Of a stretch of 48,653 nucleotides of DNA, positions 9,886 to 19,566 are shown piece after piece (position 1 is the first letter of the stretch; the number at the start of each line of letters is the position of its first letter). The position numbers were made by a program, and so were the translations under genes. Source of the DNA: a virus; the IMG/VR virus record IMGVR_UViG_3300025849_000059, positions 1-48,653 of that record; one strand, given 5' to 3'. The notes below the pieces were generated by a model. That model was not told where the DNA came from, did no database searches, and was given only the letters and a program-made list of their open reading frames with translations.

Positions 9886-12800
9886 ATGGCAGCAATACTA
9901 CAATTTAGGCAAGGGAGTAAGACGAGTTTTATCTCATCAGGCCCTTATATCTCCGAACCATTTTTTGATACTGATACAAATATCATTCATATCGGAATTA
10001 GTGGTTCTTCTTCCATTACTCTTACCAAATTAGAAGATATCAATAGTGGTTCTTTTTCTGTAAGTGGTGATATTAGTGGTTCTAATTTATATCTTAGTGG
10101 AGATTTAACTGCCTCAAATGCCACTCTAGGTGGTGATATCACAATTGGTGGTAATATTATCTTAGGTGATAGCGTTACTGATGATATCACAATATCAGGT
10201 CAACTTGATTCTAATTTAATTCCAAAAACAGATAATACACATGATTTAGGTTCAACTACAAAAAAGTGGGCTCATCTTCATGTAGTTAGTGGTTCTATTG
10301 ATTCAATAGATTTAATATCAAATTTACCAAGTGGAGTAATTTCAGGTTCTTCTCAATTACCAAGTGGTATTGTAAGTGGAAGTGAACAATTACCAAGTGG
10401 AATTATTAGTGGAAGTGAACAATTACCATCGTCAATCGTATCATCATCTCAGCAAGTAGTAAACTTTCTACCCGATGGAACAATAAGTGGTTCAGAACAA
10501 TTACCAAGTGGAATCATAAGTGGTAGTGAACAATTACCAAGTGGAGTAGTAAGTGGTTCAACTCAAATAACAGATGGTAGTGGTTTAGTTTCATCATCTC
10601 AACAAATTGATGCAGGTTTAGTAGCCAACTTTGATTTAGAAGTAAAAAATAAAATGAACCTCGATGGAGTAATAAGTGGTTCAGGACAATTACCAAGTGG
10701 AGTAGTAAGTGGTTCTCAACAAATAATAGATTCACTACCAACTGATACAGTTAGTGGTTCTCAGCAAATAATAGATTCACTACCAACCGATACAGTTAGT
10801 GGTTCTTCACAAATATCAGAATTAACCCACATACACTCATTTACATCATCATATAATGATGCTATTTCATTAAATGGAGATGATGTTACTATAATAGGAG
10901 ATTTAACAGTACAAGGTACTCAAACACAACTTAATACTGCAACTCTTAACATAGAAGATAAAAATTTATTAATAGCAAGTGGAGCAGTTGATTCATCAGC
11001 AGCAAATGGAGCAGGTATAACAATCGATGGTGCTAATAAATCTTTAGAATGGGAACATGGTACATCACAATTTGTATTTGATGCACAAGTAAGTTCTTCG
11101 ATAGGATTTAAGGGAGATGGTTCAAATCTTACAGATGTAACTGCAGAGGAAATTGAATATACCAATATTTTAAATAAACCAACTCTTGTAAGTGGTTCAG
11201 ACCAAGTATTGGGTGGTACAAATATAGTATCATCATCACAACAAGTAACAGACTTTTTACCAAGTGGTACTATAAGTGGTTCAATACAAGTATTAGGAGG
11301 AACAGATATTATTTCATCTTCTAATCAAGTAGTTGATTTTTTACCAAGTGGAACTATTTCTGGCTCTATACAAATAACAAATATTTTAGAATCAACATCA
11401 CCTGGTTTGGTAAGTGGTTCAGACCAAGTAACATCATCTTTAGATTTAAGATATTTAGAAATTAATGGAGATAATGTTCTTTCATCATCAATTGAAAACT
11501 TTACAGATTATTCAGAATCAGTTGATTTACGATTAGAAAACACTTTACAAAGTGGTTCTGCAACATCTCAATCATTACATAATTTAGTTGGAAACTTTCC
11601 AACAAGTGGTTCATTAGGAACTGCAGCATTTTATAACGTTTCATCATCTTTAGCAGATGACCCAAATGTAATTCCAAACGTAAAAGCAGTTTACGATTAT
11701 ATCAACAATACAATTGGAGCAGCAGATATTACTGGTGTTTCTGCATCACTTGGTTTAAATGGTGGTGGTGATAATGGGTATGTATCATTAAGTTTAGATA
11801 CTGCATCTGCACACTTTCAAGCAGGTGTTGAATTATATTCATCAACTTTACCAAGTGGAGTAATAAGTGGTTCTTCTCAATTACCAAGTGGAATTATTAG
11901 TGGTTCTTCTCAATTACCAAGTGGAATTATTAGTGGTTCTTCTCAATTACCAAGTGGAATTATTAGTGGTTCAGCAATTACAACAGATGGAACTGATTTA
12001 GTTGCAATTGGAACTTCTACTTCTAACGTTGGTGATTTAGAAAGTGGTAATCAGTTATCACTTTATGGTTCATCAGTTTCAGGTCTTTTATCTTTTGATA
12101 TTGCTGGTACATTTAAATCTTTTGATTATGTATCATCTGATTTTAGATATGTTGATACTAACGCGGGTGTAGGTATTGTACTTAAACCAAACGCAGATGC
12201 AGGTAAAGCATGGGTTATTGATACAGATGGAGATTTAGTTTCTAACTCAAGTAATGCTTCAGTAACAGGTAGTATCTATGGTGCAAATATTATTGCAAGA
12301 GGAGATTTAAGTGGTTCAAATTTATTACTAACTGGTAATATTACAGTTGATGGTACAGTAGATGGAATTGATATTGCAACAGATGTAGCAGCAAACACAT
12401 TAAAGACTGGATATGCTGATTCACTTGTAAAAACAAAATTAGATGCAGATGGTGTAATTAGTGGTTCAGACCAAGTATTGGGTGGTACAAATATAGTATC
12501 ATCTTCTAATCAAATAAGACCTCTTTTACCAAGTGGTACTATAAGTGGTTCAGACCAAATATCTGCATCATTAGATACAAGGTATGTAAATTTAACTGGT
12601 AATGAAACTATTGAAGGTAACAAAACATTCGATGATAATATAATAGTAGAAGGTAACTTAACTGTAAACGGAACTACAACTAGTGTAAATTCAAATACAG
12701 TTAACATTGGTGATAATATTATAGTTCTTAACTCCGATGAAACAGGTACCCCTTCTCAAGATGGTGGTATTGATATCAACAGAGGAACTGAAACTGATGC

Positions 12801-13521
12801 TCGAATCATGTGGGATGAGAGTGAAGATTATTGGTCTGCAGGTTTAGTAGGAGCAGAATCAAAAATATTAACTGATTCAAATGTAGATTATTATACTAAT
12901 GCCGATAACACTACTCACTTAAATTCACTAGAAGTTTTAAGTGGTTCAATATCTACAGCACAAGTAACTGAAATCAGTAATTTAGATGCTAATGAAGGTG
13001 CACAATTAGAGAACATTGATTCAGTAACAATCTCAAATACTCAATGGGGTTACTTAGGTTCATCTGACCAAGGAATTGCTAGTGGTGATGATGTAACATT
13101 CGGAACAGTAAGAGTAGATGACCCAACTGCTTCAACTTCTAAAACAACCGGAGCATTAATCGTAGATGGTGGTGCTGGTATTTTCGGAGCATTAAATGTA
13201 GGAGGCGATATTGTGGCATATGCATCCTCAGATAGAAGATTAAAAGATGAAATTATACCAATTTCTAACCCATTAGAAAAAATAAATTCAATTGGAGGGT
13301 ATAGTTTTGTATGGAATACTCAAAAACAGAATATTTATAAAGGTAAAGATTATGGAGTTGTAGCTCAAGAAATCGAAGAAATACTACCAGAATTGGTTGA
13401 TACGAGAGAAAATGGATACAAAGCTGTAAAATATGACAAGTTAGTATCACTTCTTATTGAAGGCATTAAAGAACTTTCTTCAGAAGTAAAAGAATTAAAA
13501 GAAAAACTTAATAGGGAATAA
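9886..13521 (+). CDS. Long tail fibre protein with C-terminal S74 intramolecular chaperone domain
   Basis: This 1211-residue fibre starts MAAILQFRQG, the attachment-like module. The body carries two clusters of LPSGxISGSSQ 11-residue repeats. It also has the QGTQTQLNTATLNIEDKN module, a 120-residue module shared with the gene at 3157, and a TTTSVNSNTVNIGDNIIVLN module followed by WDESEDYWSAG. The last ~100 residues are a peptidase S74/endosialidase-chaperone domain. Its conserved SSDRRLKDEI starts near residue 1114, followed by YGVVAQEIEEILPELV, GYKAVKYDKLVSLLIE and a terminal Lys/Glu coiled coil. In this family the domain assists fibre trimerisation and is then released by self-cleavage at the conserved Ser. 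It lies 5 bases before the next gene. Confidence 0.9.
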   Translation: MAAILQFRQGSKTSFISSGPYISEPFFDTDTNIIHIGISGSSSITLTKLEDINSGSFSVSGDISGSNLYLSGDLTASNATLGGDITIGGNIILGDSVTDDITISGQLDSNLIPKTDNTHDLGSTTKKWAHLHVVSGSIDSIDLISNLPSGVISGSSQLPSGIVSGSEQLPSGIISGSEQLPSSIVSSSQQVVNFLPDGTISGSEQLPSGIISGSEQLPSGVVSGSTQITDGSGLVSSSQQIDAGLVANFDLEVKNKMNLDGVISGSGQLPSGVVSGSQQIIDSLPTDTVSGSQQIIDSLPTDTVSGSSQISELTHIHSFTSSYNDAISLNGDDVTIIGDLTVQGTQTQLNTATLNIEDKNLLIASGAVDSSAANGAGITIDGANKSLEWEHGTSQFVFDAQVSSSIGFKGDGSNLTDVTAEEIEYTNILNKPTLVSGSDQVLGGTNIVSSSQQVTDFLPSGTISGSIQVLGGTDIISSSNQVVDFLPSGTISGSIQITNILESTSPGLVSGSDQVTSSLDLRYLEINGDNVLSSSIENFTDYSESVDLRLENTLQSGSATSQSLHNLVGNFPTSGSLGTAAFYNVSSSLADDPNVIPNVKAVYDYINNTIGAADITGVSASLGLNGGGDNGYVSLSLDTASAHFQAGVELYSSTLPSGVISGSSQLPSGIISGSSQLPSGIISGSSQLPSGIISGSAITTDGTDLVAIGTSTSNVGDLESGNQLSLYGSSVSGLLSFDIAGTFKSFDYVSSDFRYVDTNAGVGIVLKPNADAGKAWVIDTDGDLVSNSSNASVTGSIYGANIIARGDLSGSNLLLTGNITVDGTVDGIDIATDVAANTLKTGYADSLVKTKLDADGVISGSDQVLGGTNIVSSSNQIRPLLPSGTISGSDQISASLDTRYVNLTGNETIEGNKTFDDNIIVEGNLTVNGTTTSVNSNTVNIGDNIIVLNSDETGTPSQDGGIDINRGTETDARIMWDESEDYWSAGLVGAESKILTDSNVDYYTNADNTTHLNSLEVLSGSISTAQVTEISNLDANEGAQLENIDSVTISNTQWGYLGSSDQGIASGDDVTFGTVRVDDPTASTSKTTGALIVDGGAGIFGALNVGGDIVAYASSDRRLKDEIIPISNPLEKINSIGGYSFVWNTQKQNIYKGKDYGVVAQEIEEILPELVDTRENGYKAVKYDKLVSLLIEGIKELSSEVKELKEKLNRE
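11881..11966 (+). repeat. Perfect 33-bp tandem repeats (LPSGIISGSSQ)
   Basis: A 33-bp unit starts at 11881, 11914 and 11947, essentially identical; the last copy is cut short. A more diverged cluster of the same unit lies at about 10325-10560. The repeat is in frame, adds 11 residues per copy and could expand or contract by slippage. Confidence 0.85.
11992..12353 (+). repeat. Module duplicated between two fibre genes (copy 2)
   Basis: This is the partner of 5461-5822. It has the same length and the same frame position relative to the encoded motif GLLSFDI...KSFDYVSSDFRYVD, with scattered substitutions only. Confidence 0.85.
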
Positions 13522-13526
13522 AAAAA

Positions 13527-14156
13527 ATGGCTCAAATAATTAGATTAAAAAGAAGTACTTCCGCAGGTAGTGCTCCAACTACTTCCGACTTATCAATCGG
13601 AGAATTAGCAATCAACGTTCATGATGGTAAGGTATTCTTAAGAAGAAGTGGTTCGGTTGATGATATTAGAACAGTTTTAACAAATGAGTACACTGGTTCA
13701 GTAGATATCACAGGTTCATTAACCGCAACTGAATTTATTGGAGATGGTTCAGGACTTACTAATCTTACAATTGCACAAACTGCAACTGTAAAACAAGTAT
13801 TTGAAGGAACTACTTGGAGTATTAATCACAACTTAGATACTTTAAATCCAATAGCACAAGCATATGATTCTGCTGGATATCAAATTATTCCACAAACAGT
13901 TCGTATTGTAGATGAAGATAATATGCAGATGACATTCCCTGCATCTGTTAGTGGTTCTGCAGTAGTTGCTAAAGGTGGTCACATAGTTAGTGGTTCAGTA
14001 GATGCAGATAACATTAGTGGATTCGATGAAAAAACAACAACTCTATTAGATGGATTAGGTGTAGTTAGTGGTTCAGAACAAGTTACCTTAACAGGTGATG
14101 TAACTGGAACTGCAGCATCATCTTCAATTGCATCAATTGATGGTGGAGATATATAA
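13527..14156 (+). CDS. Short fibre protein with Mtd-like N-terminus and IDGGDI end
   Basis: This 209-residue protein begins MAQIIRLKRST. The TTSDLSIGELAINVHDGKVFLRR stretch that follows is the common phage fibre N-terminal module with a GELAIN core. Residues ~85-160 form a domain with INHNLDTLNP, IIPQTV and SGSAVVAKGGH motifs. That domain recurs three times in the fibre gene at 17287, so it is a mobile module and perhaps a binding knob. The last residues IDGGDI match the end of the gene at 2509. It starts 5 bases after the S74 fibre stop and is followed by a late-type promoter box. Confidence 0.75.
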   Translation: MAQIIRLKRSTSAGSAPTTSDLSIGELAINVHDGKVFLRRSGSVDDIRTVLTNEYTGSVDITGSLTATEFIGDGSGLTNLTIAQTATVKQVFEGTTWSINHNLDTLNPIAQAYDSAGYQIIPQTVRIVDEDNMQMTFPASVSGSAVVAKGGHIVSGSVDADNISGFDEKTTTLLDGLGVVSGSEQVTLTGDVTGTAASSSIASIDGGDI

Positions 14157-14171
14157 AAGAGTTATAATACA

Positions 14172-14180
14172 ATATTTATA
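14172..14180 (+). promoter_or_regulatory. Late-promoter-like box ATATTTATA
   Basis: The box lies in the 59-base gap between two fibre genes, 36 bases before the ATG at 14216. Confidence 0.6.
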
Positions 14181-14215
14181 AAGTAGAAACAAATTAAAAA
14201 TAGGATAATAAAAAA

Positions 14216-17185
14216 ATGATAATACACAGTCCCATAATTTCAGGTTCGTTAACATTCGCAGATGGAGCAACCGTAACATATCCAGATGGTGGTAACTATT
14301 CTGGTTCCTTTAGTGGTTCAATTCAAGTACACAACGTACAATCAGACTTAATTCCAGATGCATCAGGTGCATACGATTTGGGTTCTGAAGCGTTCCCTTT
14401 CCAAGACCTTTGGTTAGTTGGTAGTACTCTTAACATTGGTGGAATAGGAATAGGAGCAGCATCAGCGGGTCTTAGTTTCACTAAAAAAACAGATGGCACA
14501 CCAGCAGATATTGGTGCTAAATCAATTAGTATTGGTGGTATAGGAGTATCTGGTAATAAAAAATTCAAACTGAATGATAACAACAAAGTAACTTTATTAG
14601 ATGCAAATGATGATGTTGATACAATTGAAGTAAAAGAAATTATTCTTAAAGATATTTCTGGTAATGGTAAAAACACTAAACTGAAGAATGATGGTGGTAC
14701 ATTTACTACATCTGAGGTAGATGATGATGATACTGAAACAGCAGCAAACTCGGAAGGTTCATTATCCGGTTCCTTCACTGGTTCTATCCAAGATGCAGAA
14801 TTTAATGGTGATGCTACTTTCAATAACGGAGTGAATGTAACTGGTACTTCAGCACTTGGAACAACAAATGTTTCTGGTCTTGCTTCCTTAGATGGTGGTA
14901 TTGATGTAGATGGAGCATTTACAGTTGCTGATTCAACTGGTAACGTATCAACAAGTGGTACACTTGGTGTAACTGGTCTTTCATCATTAGGAGCAGTATC
15001 CGCATCAGCAATGGATGTAGCAGGTCATATCCTTCCTGCAACACATAACACATACGATTTAGGTTCAACTACAAGATTCTGGAGAGACCTTTACTTATCT
15101 TCAGGTTCATTATACATTAATGGTATTCAAGTATTATCAACAGATGGTACTGATTTAACATTCCAAACAGATGCTGGTGAATCAGTAAAAATCTTAGAGA
15201 CAGGTAATGATACTATTACCTTAGAAACAGTAAATGGTGATATTACACTTACCGCTACTGGTACTGGTAATATTGAATTAGATGCACCTGTACAAATAGC
15301 AGCTGGTAAAAACATTTTATCTTCTGATGGAAACGCAATTTCATTCGCAAGTGATATAGATTTAGGTTCAAATGATGTATTTGCAGCAAACTTAGATGGT
15401 ATAATTTCTGGTTCATCTCAAGTAGTATTACAAGATGCTGATAAAACAGGATTTACAGGAGCAAGTTCAATCACAACATTAGGTACAATTACTGCCGGTG
15501 TATGGAATGGTACTGCAATCGCAAATGCTAATTTAGCAAATGATGGTATTACTATTGATAGTGTTGATATCTCACTAGGAGGTTCAGTAACAACTTTACA
15601 ATTAGGTTCAACTTCATCAACTGCACTTGCTGGAGATACAACAGTAGATGATGTATCTATCGCAAACTTAAAAACAAGATTAGCTGGTGGATTTGCTTCT
15701 AACGCAGTACAAATTGGTGATTCAACTGATACTGTTACAATTGCTGGAAATGCAATCGTTAGTGGTAACTTAACTGTAAGTGGAACAACAACTTCTGTAA
15801 ACTCAAACGAAGTTAACATTGGAGATAACGTTATTGTACTTAACTCTGATGAGACAGGAACACCTTCACAAAATGCGGGTATTGAAATTGAAAGAGGAAC
15901 TGTAACTAATGCAACTATCCTTTGGGATGAATCTAACGATTATTGGGTTTCAGGCCTTGCAGGTGCTGAAGAAAGAATCGTAGTTGGAGCAGGTAACACA
16001 TCTATTACAACATTAGGTACAATTACAACTGGTGTTTGGAATGGTACGGCAATTACAAACTCTTATATTGGAGCAGATGCAATTGATGGTACTAAAATCT
16101 CAGATGATTCAATTAATTCAGAACACTATGTAGATGGTTCTATTGATACTGCTCACATTGGTGACTTACAAGTTACAGGCGGAAAAATTGCTGCAGATGC
16201 AATAACTGCGGCTAAAATTGCTGATAATGCAATTGATTCAGAACACTATACAGATGGTTCTATTGATAGAATACATTTGGCAGCAGATATTATAGATGCA
16301 ACCAAAATCGAAGATGATGCGATTCAATCAGAACATTATGCAGCAGGTAGTGTTGACACAACTGCACTTGGTGCGGATGCAGTAACATCTGCAAAAATAG
16401 CTGATAACGCAATTGATTCAGAACACTATACAAATGGTTCTATTGATACTATACACATTGGTGATTTACAAATTACAACTGCTAAAATTGCAGCAGATGC
16501 AGTGACTGGAGCAAAAATTGCTGATAACGCAATTAATTCAGAACACTATACAGATGGTAGTATTGATAATGTACACTTAGCAGCTGATTCAGTAAATGGA
16601 GCAAAAATAGCTGATGATTCAATTAATTCAGAACACTATGTAGATGGTTCTATTGATAATGCACACTTAGCAACTGATTCAGTAAATGGAGCTAAAATAG
16701 CTGATGATTCGATTGATTCAGAACACTATGTAGATGGTAGTATAGATGCAGCTCACCTAGCTAGTAATTCAGTAACAACTGTTAAAATAGCAGATGATGC
16801 AGTAACTTCAGCAAAACTTGCAGGTTCTTATACTGGAACATGGGCAGTGACTGGAGCAATTACCGCAACTGGTGATATTACAGCATATGCATCTTCTGAT
16901 GAGAGATTAAAGGACAACATTCAAAATATCGAAAATCCAATTGAAAAAGTACAATCACTTAAAGGTGTTACTTGGGATTGGAATGATAATTCATCTGATG
17001 TACAAAAATCACTACCAAATGTAGGGGTTATCGCACAAGATGTAGAGAAAGTTCTTCCTCAGTTGGTTAGAGAAAATGAAGGTGGATATAAGGCAGTTGA
17101 CTATGATAAACTTGTAGGACTTCTTATTGAGGCAGTTAAAGACCAACAATCTCAGATTGATGAGTTAAAGAGTAAATTAGGTTAA
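14216..17185 (+). CDS. Long tail fibre protein with AKIAD/SEHY repeats and S74 chaperone domain
   Basis: This 989-residue fibre lacks the MAxxIxxR start of its neighbours and instead begins MIIHSPIISGSLTFADGA. It has the NTYDLGSTTRFWRDLYL fibre motif and a TTTSVNSNEVNIGDNVIVLN module with WDESNDYWVSGLAG. About 250 residues of tandem repeats follow (AKIADNAIDSEHYTDGSID, about residues 615-870), a regular shaft predicted to be beta-helical or triple-stranded. The S74 domain starts at SSDERLKDNI (second Ser about residue 894), with VGVIAQDVEKVLPQLV and GYKAVDYDKLVGLLIEAV after it. Self-cleavage near that Ser is expected from the family. Two hairpins follow the stop. Confidence 0.9.
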   Translation: MIIHSPIISGSLTFADGATVTYPDGGNYSGSFSGSIQVHNVQSDLIPDASGAYDLGSEAFPFQDLWLVGSTLNIGGIGIGAASAGLSFTKKTDGTPADIGAKSISIGGIGVSGNKKFKLNDNNKVTLLDANDDVDTIEVKEIILKDISGNGKNTKLKNDGGTFTTSEVDDDDTETAANSEGSLSGSFTGSIQDAEFNGDATFNNGVNVTGTSALGTTNVSGLASLDGGIDVDGAFTVADSTGNVSTSGTLGVTGLSSLGAVSASAMDVAGHILPATHNTYDLGSTTRFWRDLYLSSGSLYINGIQVLSTDGTDLTFQTDAGESVKILETGNDTITLETVNGDITLTATGTGNIELDAPVQIAAGKNILSSDGNAISFASDIDLGSNDVFAANLDGIISGSSQVVLQDADKTGFTGASSITTLGTITAGVWNGTAIANANLANDGITIDSVDISLGGSVTTLQLGSTSSTALAGDTTVDDVSIANLKTRLAGGFASNAVQIGDSTDTVTIAGNAIVSGNLTVSGTTTSVNSNEVNIGDNVIVLNSDETGTPSQNAGIEIERGTVTNATILWDESNDYWVSGLAGAEERIVVGAGNTSITTLGTITTGVWNGTAITNSYIGADAIDGTKISDDSINSEHYVDGSIDTAHIGDLQVTGGKIAADAITAAKIADNAIDSEHYTDGSIDRIHLAADIIDATKIEDDAIQSEHYAAGSVDTTALGADAVTSAKIADNAIDSEHYTNGSIDTIHIGDLQITTAKIAADAVTGAKIADNAINSEHYTDGSIDNVHLAADSVNGAKIADDSINSEHYVDGSIDNAHLATDSVNGAKIADDSIDSEHYVDGSIDAAHLASNSVTTVKIADDAVTSAKLAGSYTGTWAVTGAITATGDITAYASSDERLKDNIQNIENPIEKVQSLKGVTWDWNDNSSDVQKSLPNVGVIAQDVEKVLPQLVRENEGGYKAVDYDKLVGLLIEAVKDQQSQIDELKSKLG
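16060..16820 (+). repeat. Tandem AKIAD...SEHY...GSID repeats
   Basis: Units of roughly 85-110 bp encode AKIADxxIxSEHYxDGSIDxxH. Six or more units can be followed by eye, with highly conserved SEHY and GSID cores. They are in frame and end about 30 residues before the S74 domain. Confidence 0.85.
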
Positions 17186-17200
17186 AATAAAGGTAAATTT

Positions 17201-17245
17201 AACCCCTCCTCGGAGGGGTTTAATCCTTATATAAGGATTTTTCTA
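17201..17245 (+). terminator. Double hairpin terminator after S74 fibre gene
   Basis: The first hairpin is AACCCCTC-CTCG-GAGGGGTT (17201-17220). The second (17222-17239) is the palindrome AATCCTTATATAAGGATT, followed by TTTTCT. Together they close the transcription unit ending at 17185. Confidence 0.88.
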
Positions 17246-17286
17246 TTTATCGAGTAATTATATAATGAAAACGATAAGTCATAAAT

Positions 17287-19563
17287 ATGGCACAGACAAT
17301 CAAGTTAAAAAGAACCGCGGTACAGGGTAAAATCCCTACAACCTCTAATTTAGATTTAGGGGAATTGGCAATTAATACCTATGATGGTAGGATATTTTTT
17401 GAAAAAGATGTAGATGGGACTCTATCTATACAAGAGATACTTACCACAAATTCACAAAATTCAGGTTCATTTAACTTAACTGGTGCTATATCGGCTTCTT
17501 CATTAAGTATTTCCGGTGATACTACAATAGATGGAAATCTTACTCTTGGTGGTAACATCACAATAGGAGATTCAACAAGTGATTCTATTTCAGTATCAGC
17601 AGATTTCTCTTCATCATTAATACCAGATAGTGGTTCAACTTATGATTTAGGTTCTTCTTCAAAACCTTGGAATGAAGTTCACTCAACAGCTCTTTATGGT
17701 GATGGTTCTAACATTACCAACATTACAGTAGATGCTGCAGCAACTGTATCATCTACATTCACAAATTCATCTTCTGTAACGATTTCTCATAACTTTAACA
17801 CGAGAAATATTCTTGTTGCAGTATATGATAACCAAAATAATCAAATACTTCCTCAGAACGTAAATACTTCTAATTTAGACCAAGTAGTAATTACTCTTTC
17901 ATCTGCACAATCAGGTACAGTAGTAGTTGCAAAAGGTGGTCATATTATTAGTGGTTCTGCAGATGATTCTAATAAGTTAAATGGAGAACTTGCTTCACAT
18001 TATTTAGATTATACCAACTTTACAAACATTCCAAGTGGAATAGTTAGTGGTTCTTCACAAACAATAGCAAATTTACCAACTGGTGTAGTTTCTGGTTCAC
18101 AATCAGATGCAAGAGGACAGTTAGGATTAGATACGGGTGATTCTCCAACATTTACTGATTTAACATTATCAGGTGATTTAGTAGTACAAGGTACAACTAC
18201 AACTCTTAATACTACAACATTTAATGTAGAAGATAATATAATAGAACTTAATTATGGTGGAACTGCAACTGAAAGTGGTTTATTTGTAAAAGATTCAACT
18301 GGTGGTTCAACTACAAGTGGTTCTCTTTTATGGGATGCTACAAATGATTATTGGAAAGCAGGAATAAGTGGTTCGGAATCAAAAGTTCTTTTAGCAAATG
18401 GAGATAGTATAGTATCTTCTTCAGCACAAACAATATTACACTTGGGTGGAACTGATATAATTTCAGGTTCATCACAATTAGATGGTACAACAATCGGAGC
18501 AAGTTCTGATATTGTAGCAAGTGGTTCTTTTAGTGGTTCATATAAAGGAGATGGTAGTGGATTGACTGGGATTCAAGTTGACCAAGTTGTATCAGTAACT
18601 GCATCTTTTGATAATCAATCAACAGTAAATGTATCACATAATTTTGATAGTTACAACGTAATAGTTTCTACATACGATACAAATTATAATCAACTTATAC
18701 CACAAACAGTATCATTAACTAATACGAATACATTACAAGTTGTTTTATCAGCTGCTCACTCTGGTCATGTTGTTGTAGCAAAAGGTGGTCACGTTGTAAG
18801 TGGTTCTGCAAATGATGCAAATCAATTAAATGGAGAAGCTGGTTCTTATTATTTAGATTATGATAATTTTACAAACATTCCAAGTGGAATCGTATCTCAA
18901 TCAGCACAAACAGTTGCACACCTCTCAAATCAAGATATAGATTTAGGAACTGGTGATATAACTGCAACAACAGGTTCATTCGATATAATCGATTTAGATA
19001 GATTATCTCTAACTTCAACACAAACAACAATACCACCTTTACAGCTTACTGCAAACTCTTTAAATGATGGAGTAGGTGCTTTAAGAATAGATGGTTCTCA
19101 AGCAGATATATTCCTTAACCCATCTACTGCTACTCATACTACTGTAACTTTTGCAGTAAATAATGACCAAAGGTTAGCATTTGGTATGGATAATAATAGT
19201 GATTTTTACATCACACGAAGAACTGGTGGAGTTTGGTATGATGATACTCTAGTATTAGATAGAAATACAGGTGAAGTTACTTTAGGATATGATTTAACTG
19301 TAAATGGAAACATAAATGCAACAAATGGTATTATAAGTGGTTCTTCACAAATAACAGATTTAACCACTTATAAAGAAACAGTTAGTGGAGCATCATTCTA
19401 CAATATAACTCATAGTTTAGATGAATCATATCCATTTGTACAAGCATGGAATACTTCTAATGATACACAAGAACAACCATTAGATATTGAATCAGTAAAT
19501 TCAAATGTTATAACAGTTTCCTTCTCAGCAAATTTCTCAGGAAAAATAATAGTAAAAAAATAA
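17287..19563 (+). CDS. Long tail fibre protein with three HN.../AKGGH modules
   Basis: This 758-residue fibre starts MAQTIKLKRTAVQG and continues TTSNLDLGELAINTYDGRIFFEK, the same N-terminal module as the gene at 13527. Two full copies (about residues 150-225 and 435-507) of a ~75-residue domain carry SHNFxxxN, IxPQxV and SGxVVVAKGGHxxSGS motifs. The C-terminus (from about residue 695) is a third, diverged copy ending FSGKIIVKK. A QGTTTTLNTTTFNVEDNIIELN module with LLWDATNDYWKAG lies between the first two. There is no S74 domain. The gene is followed after 3 bases by a glycosyltransferase-like gene, so the two are probably translated from one message. Confidence 0.84.
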   Translation: MAQTIKLKRTAVQGKIPTTSNLDLGELAINTYDGRIFFEKDVDGTLSIQEILTTNSQNSGSFNLTGAISASSLSISGDTTIDGNLTLGGNITIGDSTSDSISVSADFSSSLIPDSGSTYDLGSSSKPWNEVHSTALYGDGSNITNITVDAAATVSSTFTNSSSVTISHNFNTRNILVAVYDNQNNQILPQNVNTSNLDQVVITLSSAQSGTVVVAKGGHIISGSADDSNKLNGELASHYLDYTNFTNIPSGIVSGSSQTIANLPTGVVSGSQSDARGQLGLDTGDSPTFTDLTLSGDLVVQGTTTTLNTTTFNVEDNIIELNYGGTATESGLFVKDSTGGSTTSGSLLWDATNDYWKAGISGSESKVLLANGDSIVSSSAQTILHLGGTDIISGSSQLDGTTIGASSDIVASGSFSGSYKGDGSGLTGIQVDQVVSVTASFDNQSTVNVSHNFDSYNVIVSTYDTNYNQLIPQTVSLTNTNTLQVVLSAAHSGHVVVAKGGHVVSGSANDANQLNGEAGSYYLDYDNFTNIPSGIVSQSAQTVAHLSNQDIDLGTGDITATTGSFDIIDLDRLSLTSTQTTIPPLQLTANSLNDGVGALRIDGSQADIFLNPSTATHTTVTFAVNNDQRLAFGMDNNSDFYITRRTGGVWYDDTLVLDRNTGEVTLGYDLTVNGNINATNGIISGSSQITDLTTYKETVSGASFYNITHSLDESYPFVQAWNTSNDTQEQPLDIESVNSNVITVSFSANFSGKIIVKK

Positions 19564-19566
19564 AAT

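Noticed and set aside
14323-14823. Long minus-strand ORFs opposite fibre and tail genes (also 30003-30443, 757-1137, 15418-15819)
   Set aside because: They are shadows of the AT-rich, Ser/Gly/Thr-rich sense codons; there are no ribosome sites, promoters or recognisable products.
17243-17251. CTATTTATC as a late promoter before the fibre gene at 17287
   Set aside because: It has two mismatches to the local box and overlaps the tail of the terminator.
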